In this document: positions 1 through 7,146 of the stretch, one piece after another
Position numbering within the stretch: position 1 is the first letter of the stretch
How the letters are laid out: each line of letters opens with the position of its first letter
Assembly (NCBI GenBank): GCA_041745535.1
Contig: JBGTIS010000029.1
Location: 1 to 12,537, forward strand
Direction: 5' to 3'
DNA: 12,537 nucleotides
From: JBGTIS01 sp041745535
GTDB taxonomy: Bacteria > Bacteroidota > Bacteroidia > Cytophagales > Cyclobacteriaceae
The notes under the pieces: generated by a model
What the model saw: only the letters and a program-made list of their open reading frames with translations
The model's database searches: none
Told to the model about the DNA's origin: nothing
Program-made: the position numbers and the translations under genes

Positions 1-1068
1 ATACGCGTATAACAACGGTATTACCGTATTGATAAGTACATTATCGGTACTAGATTTGCCCAAACCTGATATTTTACCGCTTCCATTTTGTTTGCCGAAC
101 TGATAATGCGTTTGCCAATATGTAGACTGCTCAATTTTTAAAAGCTGGGTAAGTTGTTCATAATTAGTGGAATCTCTGAATAAGGAAAATAAATTTTCAT
201 GAGACACTACAAACTTTGCCAGTTGGGCGATGCGAATGGTAGGAAACCCAGGGGGACGCATGCGCATAAATTTCCATTGGTGCCTATTTAATGGGCTTTT
301 TTCCAGTCTGTATTTTTTTTTCAGAAAGGAATATTCATTTTTTAATTCCAGAAAATAGGAATCATTTTCTTCCTCCTGAAGGAAGCCTGCCTGACCGAAA
401 AGCAGGGCCTCCACTTGCATTATTTGAGAACGATGTTTAGTCAAAAAACGCGAAGGCATTGCTTGTCCCAATAGTAAAAATGGCTCGGCATTGAGTTTAA
501 AGCCAAAGTTTTTACATAATAACTGAAAGGTTGTTTCTTCCCAGTTTCCATTATTTCGGTGTAGCAATTCCCGCACAAACAAAGCTTTGGTATGAAGCCT
601 GTGCATGGCCGAACTTTCTATCATATTCAGAAATGAAATAGGTTTGGCGTTTTTTATCAAATTCGCGCATGGAATTGGATTTCCAAATTTTCCCGAAATA
701 AGGTCTGCATACCGATTTATCAAATCCTCACCGATTTTGTCTTTTAATGTCAGGGTTGGAATTAAGGTTTGATCGGAACGAAAAGTAGGCTGGTCATGTT
801 CCCACACAACATGTAAAATCACTTTATTATAAGCCGGATCAGCTTCGTGTTGATGCCTTTCCCAGTCAGAGGATTTTACATGAATTTCTACCGAACCATG
901 CCATTGTACGGCATCGATTTCTACCGAAGCATTGAAAAAGTCGGGTCCGGCATTGCTATTTAGAATTCCCTGTTTGGTTATATGCAAACTTTGTCCGTCT
1001 GCGGTACGAAGCCCCGATTTATTGAAATACTGAAATTGCCAGATAAAATGAAGAAAGGATTCCTGCAC
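1..1068 (-). CDS. DUF2851 family protein, C-terminus cut by the window edge
   Basis: An open minus-strand frame of 356 codons runs off the left edge without a stop or frameshift. It starts at a GTG (1068-1066), directly after an in-frame TAG at 1074-1072 with one codon between, so no earlier start exists. The N-terminus (MQESFLHFIWQFQYF) fits the start of DUF2851 proteins. Other segments I recognise as typical of this Bacteroidota family are NAGPDFFNA (residues 39-47), VILHVVWEHD (83-92), EALLFGQAGFL (220-230) and MRPPGFPTIRIAQ (270-282). Family members are usually somewhat over 400 aa, so perhaps 60-80 residues are missing beyond the window. There is no signal peptide or membrane segment, so it is probably cytoplasmic. 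Its function is unknown. It lies 123 bp downstream of the ExbB-ExbD-TonB-like cluster on the same strand and may be read through from it. The truncation is an effect of the window, not evidence of a pseudogene. Confidence 0.9.
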   Translation of the reverse strand, partial: MQESFLHFIWQFQYFNKSGLRTADGQSLHITKQGILNSNAGPDFFNASVEIDAVQWHGSVEIHVKSSDWERHQHEADPAYNKVILHVVWEHDQPTFRSDQTLIPTLTLKDKIGEDLINRYADLISGKFGNPIPCANLIKNAKPISFLNMIESSAMHRLHTKALFVRELLHRNNGNWEETTFQLLCKNFGFKLNAEPFLLLGQAMPSRFLTKHRSQIMQVEALLFGQAGFLQEEENDSYFLELKNEYSFLKKKYRLEKSPLNRHQWKFMRMRPPGFPTIRIAQLAKFVVSHENLFSLFRDSTNYEQLTQLLKIEQSTYWQTHYQFGKQNGSGKISGLGKSSTDNVLINTVIPLLYAY

Positions 1069-1191
1069 AACCTATAAAATTAAAAAATCGGGATATAGAT
1101 TTCGGTTCATTAATCCCTGGTTTAAAAGTTACCCGTAACAATATCGGGCAGTCGTACTTAATCCTAACAAAAACAATGCAGTTTCAGATTT

Positions 1192-2013
1192 TTATTTTGA
1201 CTTAATCACAAAAGTGATTTTACCGGTAGAAGTAGGAGCAGGTCGGATGTTATCGGAGGTTTTGCTGAATGAAAGTTGTTCAACCGCTTCCCGGTAAATT
1301 TTTTCAACCCGGGGGCTTACTGTTTTCTCCAGGGTTTTTACATTGATAATATATCCTTCCTCATCAATAGTAATTTGAAAAACGATAATTCCGTTTTCGC
1401 TGGTAGGGTCGTTAGGTTTAGGATCAAAATCTAATTTCCAACCTGTCATTTCCAATGAAGTACCTTCCGCTTTTCCTTTGGCTCCATACATAGCCCTTTC
1501 GTCTATTTTGCCTTCCTCTTTGCCTTTGTCGCCAGGTTTGTTGGTATCATCTCCCTGGTTGGCCAAGGGGTACTCGCTTCTTTTGTCTATTTCCTTAGCC
1601 TCATTTTGTGTTACCGGAGTTTTTTTCTCAACGGCAGGTTGTTTCACTGGTGGGGTTGGTGTTTTTTCTTTTTGTTCAACCACACTTTCCTGGGGCTGGG
1701 TAACTTTGGCGGCTTCTTCTTTAATTACTTCTTCCTGAACCTCCTCAACCTTTTCTTCTTCAGGTTCTGGTTCTTTTACCTCATTTTTAATAGGAGGCGT
1801 AGGAGTTACCTTTTTGGTAGGCACGGGTTGGGGAGTTTGTCCGGAACCTGTGTTATCGGTTCCAAAATTTAATTCAATACCATATTCCGGTAGGGGAGGA
1901 TTGGGTTCACGCCATGCCAGTAAAAAGAAAAATAGCAAGGCCACACATACATGCACCCCAAAGGAAATGATTAATCCTACCTTTCTGTATTTTCTTTCGT
2001 CCTGATCCATCAC
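1192..2013 (-). CDS. TonB/TolA-like energy transducer protein
   Basis: A 273-aa protein with the layout of a TonB or TolA transducer: short cytoplasmic N-terminus, one membrane helix (about residues 12-33), a long Pro/Glu/Lys-rich periplasmic spacer (about 37-175) and a compact C-terminal domain (about 185-273). The helix carries Ser17 and His21, matching the SxxxH motif by which TonB and TolA contact ExbB/ExbD or TolQ/TolR. The spacer repeats a TPTPP[I/V]K unit at residues 70-76 and 118-124. The C-terminal domain has the short beta-alpha-beta look of the TonB fold but lacks the common YP..A...G..G.V pattern, so it may be TolA-like or a Bacteroidota variant. The start is either GTG at 2013 or ATG at 2010, 1 or 4 bp after the exbD stop, so translation is probably coupled. 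Its partner is presumably the ExbB-ExbD motor encoded just upstream; the outer-membrane target is not known. Confidence 0.85.
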   Translation of the reverse strand: MMDQDERKYRKVGLIISFGVHVCVALLFFFLLAWREPNPPLPEYGIELNFGTDNTGSGQTPQPVPTKKVTPTPPIKNEVKEPEPEEEKVEEVQEEVIKEEAAKVTQPQESVVEQKEKTPTPPVKQPAVEKKTPVTQNEAKEIDKRSEYPLANQGDDTNKPGDKGKEEGKIDERAMYGAKGKAEGTSLEMTGWKLDFDPKPNDPTSENGIIVFQITIDEEGYIINVKTLEKTVSPRVEKIYREAVEQLSFSKTSDNIRPAPTSTGKITFVIKSK

Positions 2014-2014
2014 A

Positions 2015-2407
2015 TTAATTTTCAGGTTTGGTGGCTATGGATACCTTAGCATTCAGCGAAGTAGCAATACCGGCTACTTTTACCAGATATTCTACCGGAA
2101 CCGATTCATCTACATGCAGTACCACTACGCCTTCTTTTTCTTTTAGTTCACGTGATAGTACCCCTTCAAGTTCAGAAAATGGAATTTTTTTATCGTTTAC
2201 ATAGTAATTTAAGTTAGGCGTGATGGTAACACTTACTTTTTGTAAAACGATATTGGAACTTTTGCTGGAGGGTAGATTAACCGGCAAACCCGATGGCGTG
2301 ACAAAAGAAGCCGTTAACATAAAAAAAATCAATAACAGAAAAATAATATCTGTCATGGATGAAAAGTTGAAGGATGAATCAACTTTAAGGTTAGTTTTTA
2401 AGTCCAT
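2015..2407 (-). CDS. exbD: ExbD/TolR family biopolymer transport protein
   Basis: A 130-aa protein from ATG 2407; the frame also allows a TTG two codons earlier at 2413. The ATG start gives MDLKTNLKVDSSF, a normal ExbD beginning. One membrane helix follows the motif SSMTDIIFLLLIFFML, whose Asp (residue 20 from the ATG) aligns with the proton-carrying Asp25 of E. coli ExbD. The periplasmic domain ends in the usual VVLHVDESVPVEYLVKV and SIATKP segments. With ExbB it forms the inner-membrane proton channel that energises a TonB- or TolA-type protein. The gene sits between exbB (26 bp upstream) and the TonB-like gene (start 1-4 bp after the stop), the standard ExbB-ExbD-TonB order. Length and motifs are normal for the family. 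Sequence alone does not decide between an Ton and a Tol role. Confidence 0.95.
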   Translation of the reverse strand: MDLKTNLKVDSSFNFSSMTDIIFLLLIFFMLTASFVTPSGLPVNLPSSKSSNIVLQKVSVTITPNLNYYVNDKKIPFSELEGVLSRELKEKEGVVVLHVDESVPVEYLVKVAGIATSLNAKVSIATKPEN

Positions 2408-2433
2408 AATCAAAAATAGTTAATGATCGGTAG

Positions 2434-3114
2434 CTATCTGGGTTCCTGCAGTAGGTCAATAAACTCAATAGAAGTATATTCCATCTGATGAACCACTTTT
2501 TGTACCCTGGTAATCAGGTAGTTGTAACCCAGGTAAGCCAAAATGCCTACAATAAGTCCTGCCGCTGTGGTGATCATGGCCTCATAAATACCTGTTGAAA
2601 GTAGTTTAGGGCTTACTGATCCTTCTTCCTGGGCAATGGCGATAAACGCCTGTATCATACCGGTTACGGTTCCCAAAAAACCAATCATAGGCGCGGCGCC
2701 AGAAATGGTAGCCAGCAGCGAAAGGTTTTTTTCAAGTCTGTAAATTTCTATTTTCCCTAAATTCTCAATAGCTGCTTCAATAGATTTGAGCGGACTGCCA
2801 ATGCGGGATATTCCTTTTTCAATCATGCGGGCTACCGGCGACTCGGTTTGGGAACAAATCATGCGTGCTGCGCTAATATCGCCACCCAATACCATATTCC
2901 TGATCTTTTCAGTGAACTGGGCCGGTATACTGGATGCTTTTCTTATGATAAATACTCTTTCAAAAAAAATATAAACCGCGATAAAGGAAAGCACAATAAG
3001 CGGAAGCATCATGAACCCTCCTTTTAAGGCCAGATCCCAGATAGACAAGGTTTCAGAAGTATTGGTTAATGCGGTGGTATCTACTGCATCGGTGGTAATT
3101 TGAAACAAGAACAT
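2434..3114 (-). CDS. exbB: MotA/TolQ/ExbB family proton channel protein
   Basis: A 226-aa inner-membrane protein with three predicted helices: about residues 33-53, 132-157 and 174-200. The second contains GAAPMIGFLGTVTGMIQAF, and the third contains IYEAMITTAAGLIVGI; both are signatures of the MotA/TolQ/ExbB family. Glu178 lies where E. coli ExbB has Glu176, and Thr149/Thr151 and Thr182/Thr183 sit where polar residues line the proton path. The cytoplasmic loop between helices 1 and 2 has the normal size. It should form the pentameric channel around ExbD and convert proton flow into movement of the TonB-like protein encoded two genes downstream. ATG 3114 is the first start in the frame. The gene is preceded by 170 bp after the SPOR gene, with a small hairpin at 3155-3173, so it may have its own promoter. 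Confidence 0.95.
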   Translation of the reverse strand: MFLFQITTDAVDTTALTNTSETLSIWDLALKGGFMMLPLIVLSFIAVYIFFERVFIIRKASSIPAQFTEKIRNMVLGGDISAARMICSQTESPVARMIEKGISRIGSPLKSIEAAIENLGKIEIYRLEKNLSLLATISGAAPMIGFLGTVTGMIQAFIAIAQEEGSVSPKLLSTGIYEAMITTAAGLIVGILAYLGYNYLITRVQKVVHQMEYTSIEFIDLLQEPR

Positions 3115-3154
3115 AATAATGCTGGTGAATAAAAAAATTAAATTATTAGAATGC

Positions 3155-3173
3155 TAACCCCATGAAAGGGTTA
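3155..3173 (-). promoter_or_regulatory. Small hairpin in the exbB leader
   Basis: A perfect 6-bp inverted repeat, TAACCC / GGGTTA, with a 7-nt loop, lies 41-59 nt upstream of the exbB ATG. In the minus-strand transcript it is followed by an AU-rich stretch with a run of seven U about 18 nt later (3131-3137). That is too far for a normal intrinsic terminator. It may be a weak attenuator, a leader structure, or chance. Confidence 0.25.
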
Positions 3174-3242
3174 CTATTGGTGTAAAAATAAAAAAGAAGC
3201 ACAGAAACGGACTTAAACTTCCTTTCTATCTTCCATTTACAA

Positions 3243-3273
3243 GGATGTAGTTCACAACAATACATCCGATGTA
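3243..3273 (-). repeat. Three-arm inverted repeat after the SPOR gene
   Basis: The plus strand shows GGATGTA (3243-3249), an 11-nt spacer, then TACATCC (3261-3267), which overlaps a 13-bp palindrome TACATC-C-GATGTA (3261-3273). The middle arm can pair with either neighbour. The structure begins 11 nt after the SPOR stop codon in the direction of transcription. No U-run follows, so it is not a standard terminator. It could be an mRNA 3'-end stabiliser, a protein-binding palindrome, or chance. Confidence 0.3.
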
Positions 3274-3284
3274 TGCCAGTTGGA

Positions 3285-3905
3285 TCAATACTTTAATACC
3301 CAGGTTTCCGGTCCAAATGTGCTTCTGTACTGGTCTACATTTGCCAGGGCTTCCTGAAAGCTTGAATAATGCGCGATGGCAACTCTGTGCAAAAGTGAAG
3401 TTTTCCCAAAAGGTTCGATAATTACCGAACCTTTACCACCTGCTATTAGCTTATTGCTGAAATCTCGTGCCAAGTCTTCATCTACAAAACTCCCAACTAT
3501 GATATAGGAACGTCCGGTACGGGTAGAAATTGTTGTTATTTCAGAATAGGTATTGGTAGGAACAGGTTCAGCCAGAGCCGGTTCCACCTCCTCTACCACT
3601 TCTGGCTCTTTTACAGGTTGGGCAGGTTCTTTTACCATATTGGACACCGGAGTTTTAGGAGGTTTACTATCGTGAAAACCAACAAAATAGACAATGGCTC
3701 CAATAATTCCTAGAAACAGCACAAGCAGCGAAATAGTTAACCAGATTTTCTTCTTGTTATCGTCAGCTTGTTCGTCGGGAAAATGATGGGTTTCGAATGG
3801 AGAAGTACCCAGGTTTTCTCTGTCAATGGGGTCATATGAAACCTCAGGAATCCCAAATTCATCGTCGTTATTCTCAAATGGGTGTTCTTGTTCTTTATCT
3901 GACAT
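3285..3905 (-). CDS. SPOR domain membrane protein with FtsN-like topology
   Basis: A 206-aa single-pass membrane protein. Residues 1-50 are acidic and presumably cytoplasmic, 54-77 form the membrane helix after KKK, about 78-125 are a Pro/Glu/Val-rich periplasmic linker, and 132-206 form a SPOR domain (SYIIVGSFVDEDLARDF at its start, TWVLKY at its end). SPOR domains bind peptidoglycan glycan strands stripped of stem peptides, which are enriched at division septa. The topology resembles FtsN and DedD, but SPOR proteins are numerous in Bacteroidota and the sequence does not show which role it has. It follows the outer-membrane barrel gene by 165 bp and precedes exbB by 170 bp on the same strand, so it may belong to the same envelope locus. 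ATG 3905 is the first in-frame start and gives a natural acidic cytoplasmic N-terminus. Confidence 0.9.
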   Translation of the reverse strand: MSDKEQEHPFENNDDEFGIPEVSYDPIDRENLGTSPFETHHFPDEQADDNKKKIWLTISLLVLFLGIIGAIVYFVGFHDSKPPKTPVSNMVKEPAQPVKEPEVVEEVEPALAEPVPTNTYSEITTISTRTGRSYIIVGSFVDEDLARDFSNKLIAGGKGSVIIEPFGKTSLLHRVAIAHYSSFQEALANVDQYRSTFGPETWVLKY

Positions 3906-4070
3906 ATTAAAAGATTATATTAGACTAATTTATCCGATCAAAAGTGCAAGTTAAGTGCTTAAAATTTTGATAATCAACTTTTTAACCTATTATTACTGAA
4001 TATTCCTTACACTGTTGGTTTATAAGTGATTAATAATCAAACTTTTACTAAAAAAATAATAGTAATTGGA
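3906..4070. other. AT-rich spacer between the barrel gene and the SPOR gene
   Basis: This 165-bp spacer holds no gene. It contains a loose direct repeat, ATAATCAACTTTTTA (3970-3984) and ATAATCAAACTTTTA (4033-4047), and two copies of AAGTGC near 3943-3958. On the minus strand CACTTTTG (3946-3939) resembles the Bacteroidota -7 element TAnnTTTG with one mismatch, but I see no matching -33 element, so I do not call a promoter. Confidence 0.3.
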
Positions 4071-5768
4071 TTAAAAACTATAGGTTAGTCCTCCAATAGC
4101 CATAAAACCTCTGGAAGGATAGTTCATATATCGTTCATATTCAGTGGCAAAGATATTTTTTAAATGCAGAAACGCGGAAAATTTTTCAGAAAATAAGTAA
4201 TCTATCTTGAAACTCAGATCTTTTATCGCATCCAACTCTCTTTCTCGGTTGCTCGCTAAATTTATTCCTTTTATGCCGCCCAACAGATAAAAATCGGCGG
4301 TGAACATTAATTTGTCATAAAGATTATAGGTACTCAGCAGGCTAAGCTTGGTAGAGGGTTTGTGCCAGGGTGCTGCTATTTCGTCGGTCTTATAATGGAA
4401 ATAATCGAACCTGGCTAATGTTTTAAAATTATGCTGAATACTTACGCTGATTTCGCCAAAAAAATTAGTTAGAAACGTATTTCCATGGTCATACAAAATT
4501 GTAAACCTGGTGGAGTCAAATCTGCTATTCGCATAAAAATACATATTTTTATAATTTGCCAGCGAAAAACCGGCATGATAGCCAAAGGTATTACTTATTC
4601 TGCCTTCCAATCCACCTGTAATATCAATGTTTTTATTGGTATGCAGCAGCGGAACATTGGGTTCAAGGTATGGGTTTTCGTTAATAAAGCCTAACAATGA
4701 TGTTCTTTCCACATCACCATCAACACCTGCATACAGGTACAGGGTAGGGGTAAAATGATATTTGGCTATCGCATATGGGTAAACGTGTAATTTGCCAGCA
4801 TTAGCGGCCGTATCGTTTTCGTGTACAAAATTAAAACCTATGTTGAAATCGAAAAGCATATTATTTCCAATTTCAGTTCTTAACCTGTAATAGGGTGTTA
4901 ACCGGAACAGGTTACGCTTCGTAGTTTCTATTTCCTCAGCAGTTTCGCCATCTTTGCGTGTGGTCAGATACAGGCCGCTGATAAGGTGAATGGAATTAAC
5001 CTCGTTCAGGGAAAAACTGCTTTGTAAATTTAAGGCTGTTTGGTTCTCTCTGGCATTGTAATGGTCCATTAAACCTGTAAAACCTGCCTGGAGGTTGTAT
5101 TTGAAGATAGATTCCGCCTTATTTTTTTCAATACCACCTTTTACTTCAAAAATATTAAATATTTGTTTGATGTCATCCTTATTAATTTCCTGGTCGGGCG
5201 CATACCCATAAAAGTGATACCGGTTTCGCTGGTAACCCAAACTGGCACTAAAGGTATGATTCTTGGCAAATTGCTTGGCACTCAGGTCTATGCCGCTTTC
5301 GCTGGAGCCTGAGTTAGCTTTATCAACCGGACCATTCAGCGAACCCAGATGCCTTACATGAATTTCATGGGCAAATTTATCATTCAGGGTATTGTTAAAA
5401 TAACCTTCCAGGTAGGTAGTAAAGTAATTGCCAATGCCTGCTTTTACATAATTACCATATAACTTGCCTAAAGTAGGATCCTTAATTTTTAGTACCCGTA
5501 CCTGCGGCTGTATCGGTGTAAGCGATGGGGTGAGTACCTCAAAATTGTAATTTAATTCTGTGGAAACCGTTTTTACAGGTAAGGGAGGAATTCGTTCGAA
5601 ATTTCGACTGGCCTGCGGTAGTTCAATTTCTCTGTCTTTTTCAATAATTACTTGCGCGTCTTCTATGTCGCCTTCGCCTTCTTCCCACTGTTCCTGGGCT
5701 TTTGCCGAAAAAACCAGCAGGAAGCTAAATAGCGAATAAAAGAATATTTTTAGCCAATCAAATTTCAT
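4071..5768 (-). CDS. TonB-dependent-receptor-type outer-membrane beta-barrel, no plug seen
   Basis: A 565-aa protein with a clear signal peptide (about residues 1-24, cleavage at AKA-Q). An acidic stretch follows (about 26-50, EEGEGDIEDAQ), then a conserved-looking segment ending in LKIKDPTLGKLYGNY, and then a long series of amphipathic beta strands with aromatic girdles. It ends in a C-terminal strand finishing in Tyr-Ser-Phe, the usual signal for insertion by the BAM complex. The end (LKNIFATEYERYMNYPSRGF) resembles the last strands of TonB-dependent receptors. I see neither a carboxypeptidase-like N-domain nor a plug domain with a TonB box. The protein is also shorter than usual receptors (over 650 aa), so it may be a receptor-derived barrel rather than an energised importer. 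ATG 5768 places the signal peptide at the very N-terminus. Substrate unknown. It lies 106 bp after the lipoprotein gene and 165 bp before the SPOR gene. Confidence 0.8.
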   Translation of the reverse strand: MKFDWLKIFFYSLFSFLLVFSAKAQEQWEEGEGDIEDAQVIIEKDREIELPQASRNFERIPPLPVKTVSTELNYNFEVLTPSLTPIQPQVRVLKIKDPTLGKLYGNYVKAGIGNYFTTYLEGYFNNTLNDKFAHEIHVRHLGSLNGPVDKANSGSSESGIDLSAKQFAKNHTFSASLGYQRNRYHFYGYAPDQEINKDDIKQIFNIFEVKGGIEKNKAESIFKYNLQAGFTGLMDHYNARENQTALNLQSSFSLNEVNSIHLISGLYLTTRKDGETAEEIETTKRNLFRLTPYYRLRTEIGNNMLFDFNIGFNFVHENDTAANAGKLHVYPYAIAKYHFTPTLYLYAGVDGDVERTSLLGFINENPYLEPNVPLLHTNKNIDITGGLEGRISNTFGYHAGFSLANYKNMYFYANSRFDSTRFTILYDHGNTFLTNFFGEISVSIQHNFKTLARFDYFHYKTDEIAAPWHKPSTKLSLLSTYNLYDKLMFTADFYLLGGIKGINLASNRERELDAIKDLSFKIDYLFSEKFSAFLHLKNIFATEYERYMNYPSRGFMAIGGLTYSF

Positions 5769-5837
5769 AAATAAATGTAAATGGGTTAATCAATCGGATA
5801 ACCGAAAAAGTAGTATTCCTAATTCTGTATGGTATTA

Positions 5838-5859
5838 ACGAAGTCGGAAACCGGTTCGT
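5838..5859. other. Small bulged hairpin upstream of the barrel gene
   Basis: ACGAA (5838-5842) pairs with TTCGT (5855-5859), and within it CGG (5845-5847) pairs with CCG (5851-5853). It lies in the 106-bp gap between the lipoprotein and barrel genes. It has no U-run on either strand, so termination is unlikely. The function is unknown and it may be chance. Confidence 0.2.
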
Positions 5860-5874
5860 ACAGCGTTCATTTTT

Positions 5875-6687
5875 TCATAATGAAATGGGTTCAAAAGTAG
5901 TAAAAGCATTATCGGGTACTTTCCCCAATACTTTTATATCGGTAATTTCACGTTGTCCCCGATTGCCTGAAAGCATGATGCTACCAAATTTTTTGTAGTC
6001 GGTCCAAGGCGTTACAAAGTTAGGCGTATCCGATCGCGCTTCTTTAAAGTAAGCCCACTGTTCCACCATATGGTTTTTTTTGTCGACATATACTTTATAT
6101 TTATTATCGGGCGTAAAGCCAACTTCTTTAAACTTGAGTTCCAACACATCAGCTTCGTTGCCATTTTGCATGGTATCGTCACCTAAATAACTAAGGGTTA
6201 CCCCGCTATCTTTCAATTTAAATGGCATAACCAGCCAGTAACTATCATTAATCCAGTAACCCTTGCCCTGTCGCACCAGGGAATTAAGAGAATCAGGGTC
6301 GGTAATTTCCTGCCCATCCATCATAACTTTGCCAACATCGTTTTTAATATTAATCAGATACACATTGCTGTCGTTAGGCGTTGATATGCGTACGTCGCCG
6401 GTAGTTTTATCCCAAAGCAATTTTCTCGCTCCGAAAAAATTCCAGGCGATGTACCGGGTAGTATCCCAGGCTTTGCGCCCGCCCATGGCGGCCATTACCT
6501 CATCGGCTAACCGGATGGCCACCGAATCCGATGCCTGCATATCAAAACCTTCTGCCGCCGGGTTGGTATCTGTTTCGGTGTTCTCTGTATCCTGCCGCAT
6601 GCCTGGCTGACATGCGTAGATGTTTAACAATAAGGAGAAAATAATAAAAGGGAATAGTAATCTTGAAATTGTAAAGTTTAACCGCAA
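5875..6687 (-). CDS. Predicted lipoprotein resembling DUF6503 proteins
   Basis: The open frame reaches back to a GTG at 6759 (294 aa), with no in-frame ATG before the mature region. A TTG at 6687 gives a 270-aa product starting MRLNFTISRLLF, a compact lipoprotein signal with positive residues, a hydrophobic core and the lipobox Ile-Tyr-Ala-Cys (Cys26). The longer form would place 24 polar residues ahead of this signal, so I prefer the TTG. The mature protein has an acidic Thr/Glu linker and then a single domain with MGGRKAW, YIAWNFFGARKLLWDK and QWAYFK segments. These resemble DUF6503, a Bacteroidota group that I believe has an outer-membrane-lipoprotein-like fold; this match is from memory. 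It probably sits in the outer or inner membrane facing the periplasm. It is the first gene of the leftward run and is divergent from the gene at 7344. Its biochemical role is unknown. Confidence 0.8.
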   Translation of the reverse strand: MRLNFTISRLLFPFIIFSLLLNIYACQPGMRQDTENTETDTNPAAEGFDMQASDSVAIRLADEVMAAMGGRKAWDTTRYIAWNFFGARKLLWDKTTGDVRISTPNDSNVYLINIKNDVGKVMMDGQEITDPDSLNSLVRQGKGYWINDSYWLVMPFKLKDSGVTLSYLGDDTMQNGNEADVLELKFKEVGFTPDNKYKVYVDKKNHMVEQWAYFKEARSDTPNFVTPWTDYKKFGSIMLSGNRGQREITDIKVLGKVPDNAFTTFEPISL

Positions 6688-6702
6688 AAAAGTATTTTGC
6701 GG
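6682..6702 (-). promoter_or_regulatory. Hairpin over the probable TTG start of the lipoprotein gene
   Basis: A perfect 8-bp inverted repeat, CCGCAAAA / TTTTGCGG, with a 5-nt loop. In the minus-strand transcript the TTG codon at 6687-6685 lies inside the 3' arm. If TTG is the start, the stem would hide it and could limit translation. If GTG 6759 is the start, the repeat is merely coding sequence. Confidence 0.35.
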
Positions 6703-7068
6703 GAAGGAGATACCCGAAAAATTAAACGGTTCCTCTGAAGTGTGCCATGGCTTTTTCACTACAAGTATAGATTTAGGTTGATAATTGTAAAGTTAATCAA
6801 TCAGCGACAAAGTGAAAGAAATTTTGTTATTTCCGCCTGTTTTCAATCTAATTTATTAATTCATAAAACTTTTTTGGTACTGTAAATATCAATATACCCG
6901 ATCTCAATTTGTAAGATATTCGGCAATTTATCAATAATAATCAAAATGACATATCTTCAGAGGGCGTTTTACCAATTTTTTCATCCCTTAAAGATTTGGG
7001 GCTAACCTGTTGGCTGGCCTGAAAAATTACATAAATACTTCATTTCGCTAGTGTGCGCAATACTTACC

Positions 7069-7129
7069 TATATATATATTTAATATAATTTATTATTAAT
7101 ATAATAATATAAATATTTCTTAATTTATA
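7069..7129. other. A/T tract
   Basis: Sixty-one bases with a single C, rich in TATA and TAATAA steps and partly self-complementary. It ends two bases before the left copy of the 15-bp inverted repeat. It could be an easily melted or curved promoter element, a nucleoid-protein site, or a fragile junction. Confidence 0.5.
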
Positions 7130-7131
7130 CG

Positions 7132-7146
7132 TGAATCCTATGCGAT
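7132..7146 (+). repeat. Left copy of a 15-bp inverted repeat
   Basis: TGAATCCTATGCGAT; its exact reverse complement is at 8181-8195. The match stops at both ends, where the flanks differ. The copy also has an internal GAATC / GATTC hairpin (7133-7137 and 7144-7148). It lies 197 bp upstream of the gene at 7344, directly after the A/T tract. Confidence 0.75.

Noticed and set aside
1..1068. DUF2851 gene as a pseudogene
   Set aside because: The frame is open to the first base of the window with all family motifs intact; only the window edge cuts it.
1128..1139. Palindrome GTTACCCGTAAC downstream of the TonB-like gene as a terminator
   Set aside because: The stem is 5 bp with a 2-nt loop and no T run follows on the minus strand.
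1478..2005. Plus-strand open frames across the TonB-like gene
   Set aside because: They are complements of the Pro/Glu/Lys-rich spacer, giving Phe/Leu/Gly-rich nonsense proteins with no start context.
3970..4047. Near-direct repeat ATAATCAACTTTTTA / ATAATCAAACTTTTA as a tandem operator
   Set aside because: It is AT-only apart from a few bases and imperfect, so chance is likely. It is noted only in the spacer entry.
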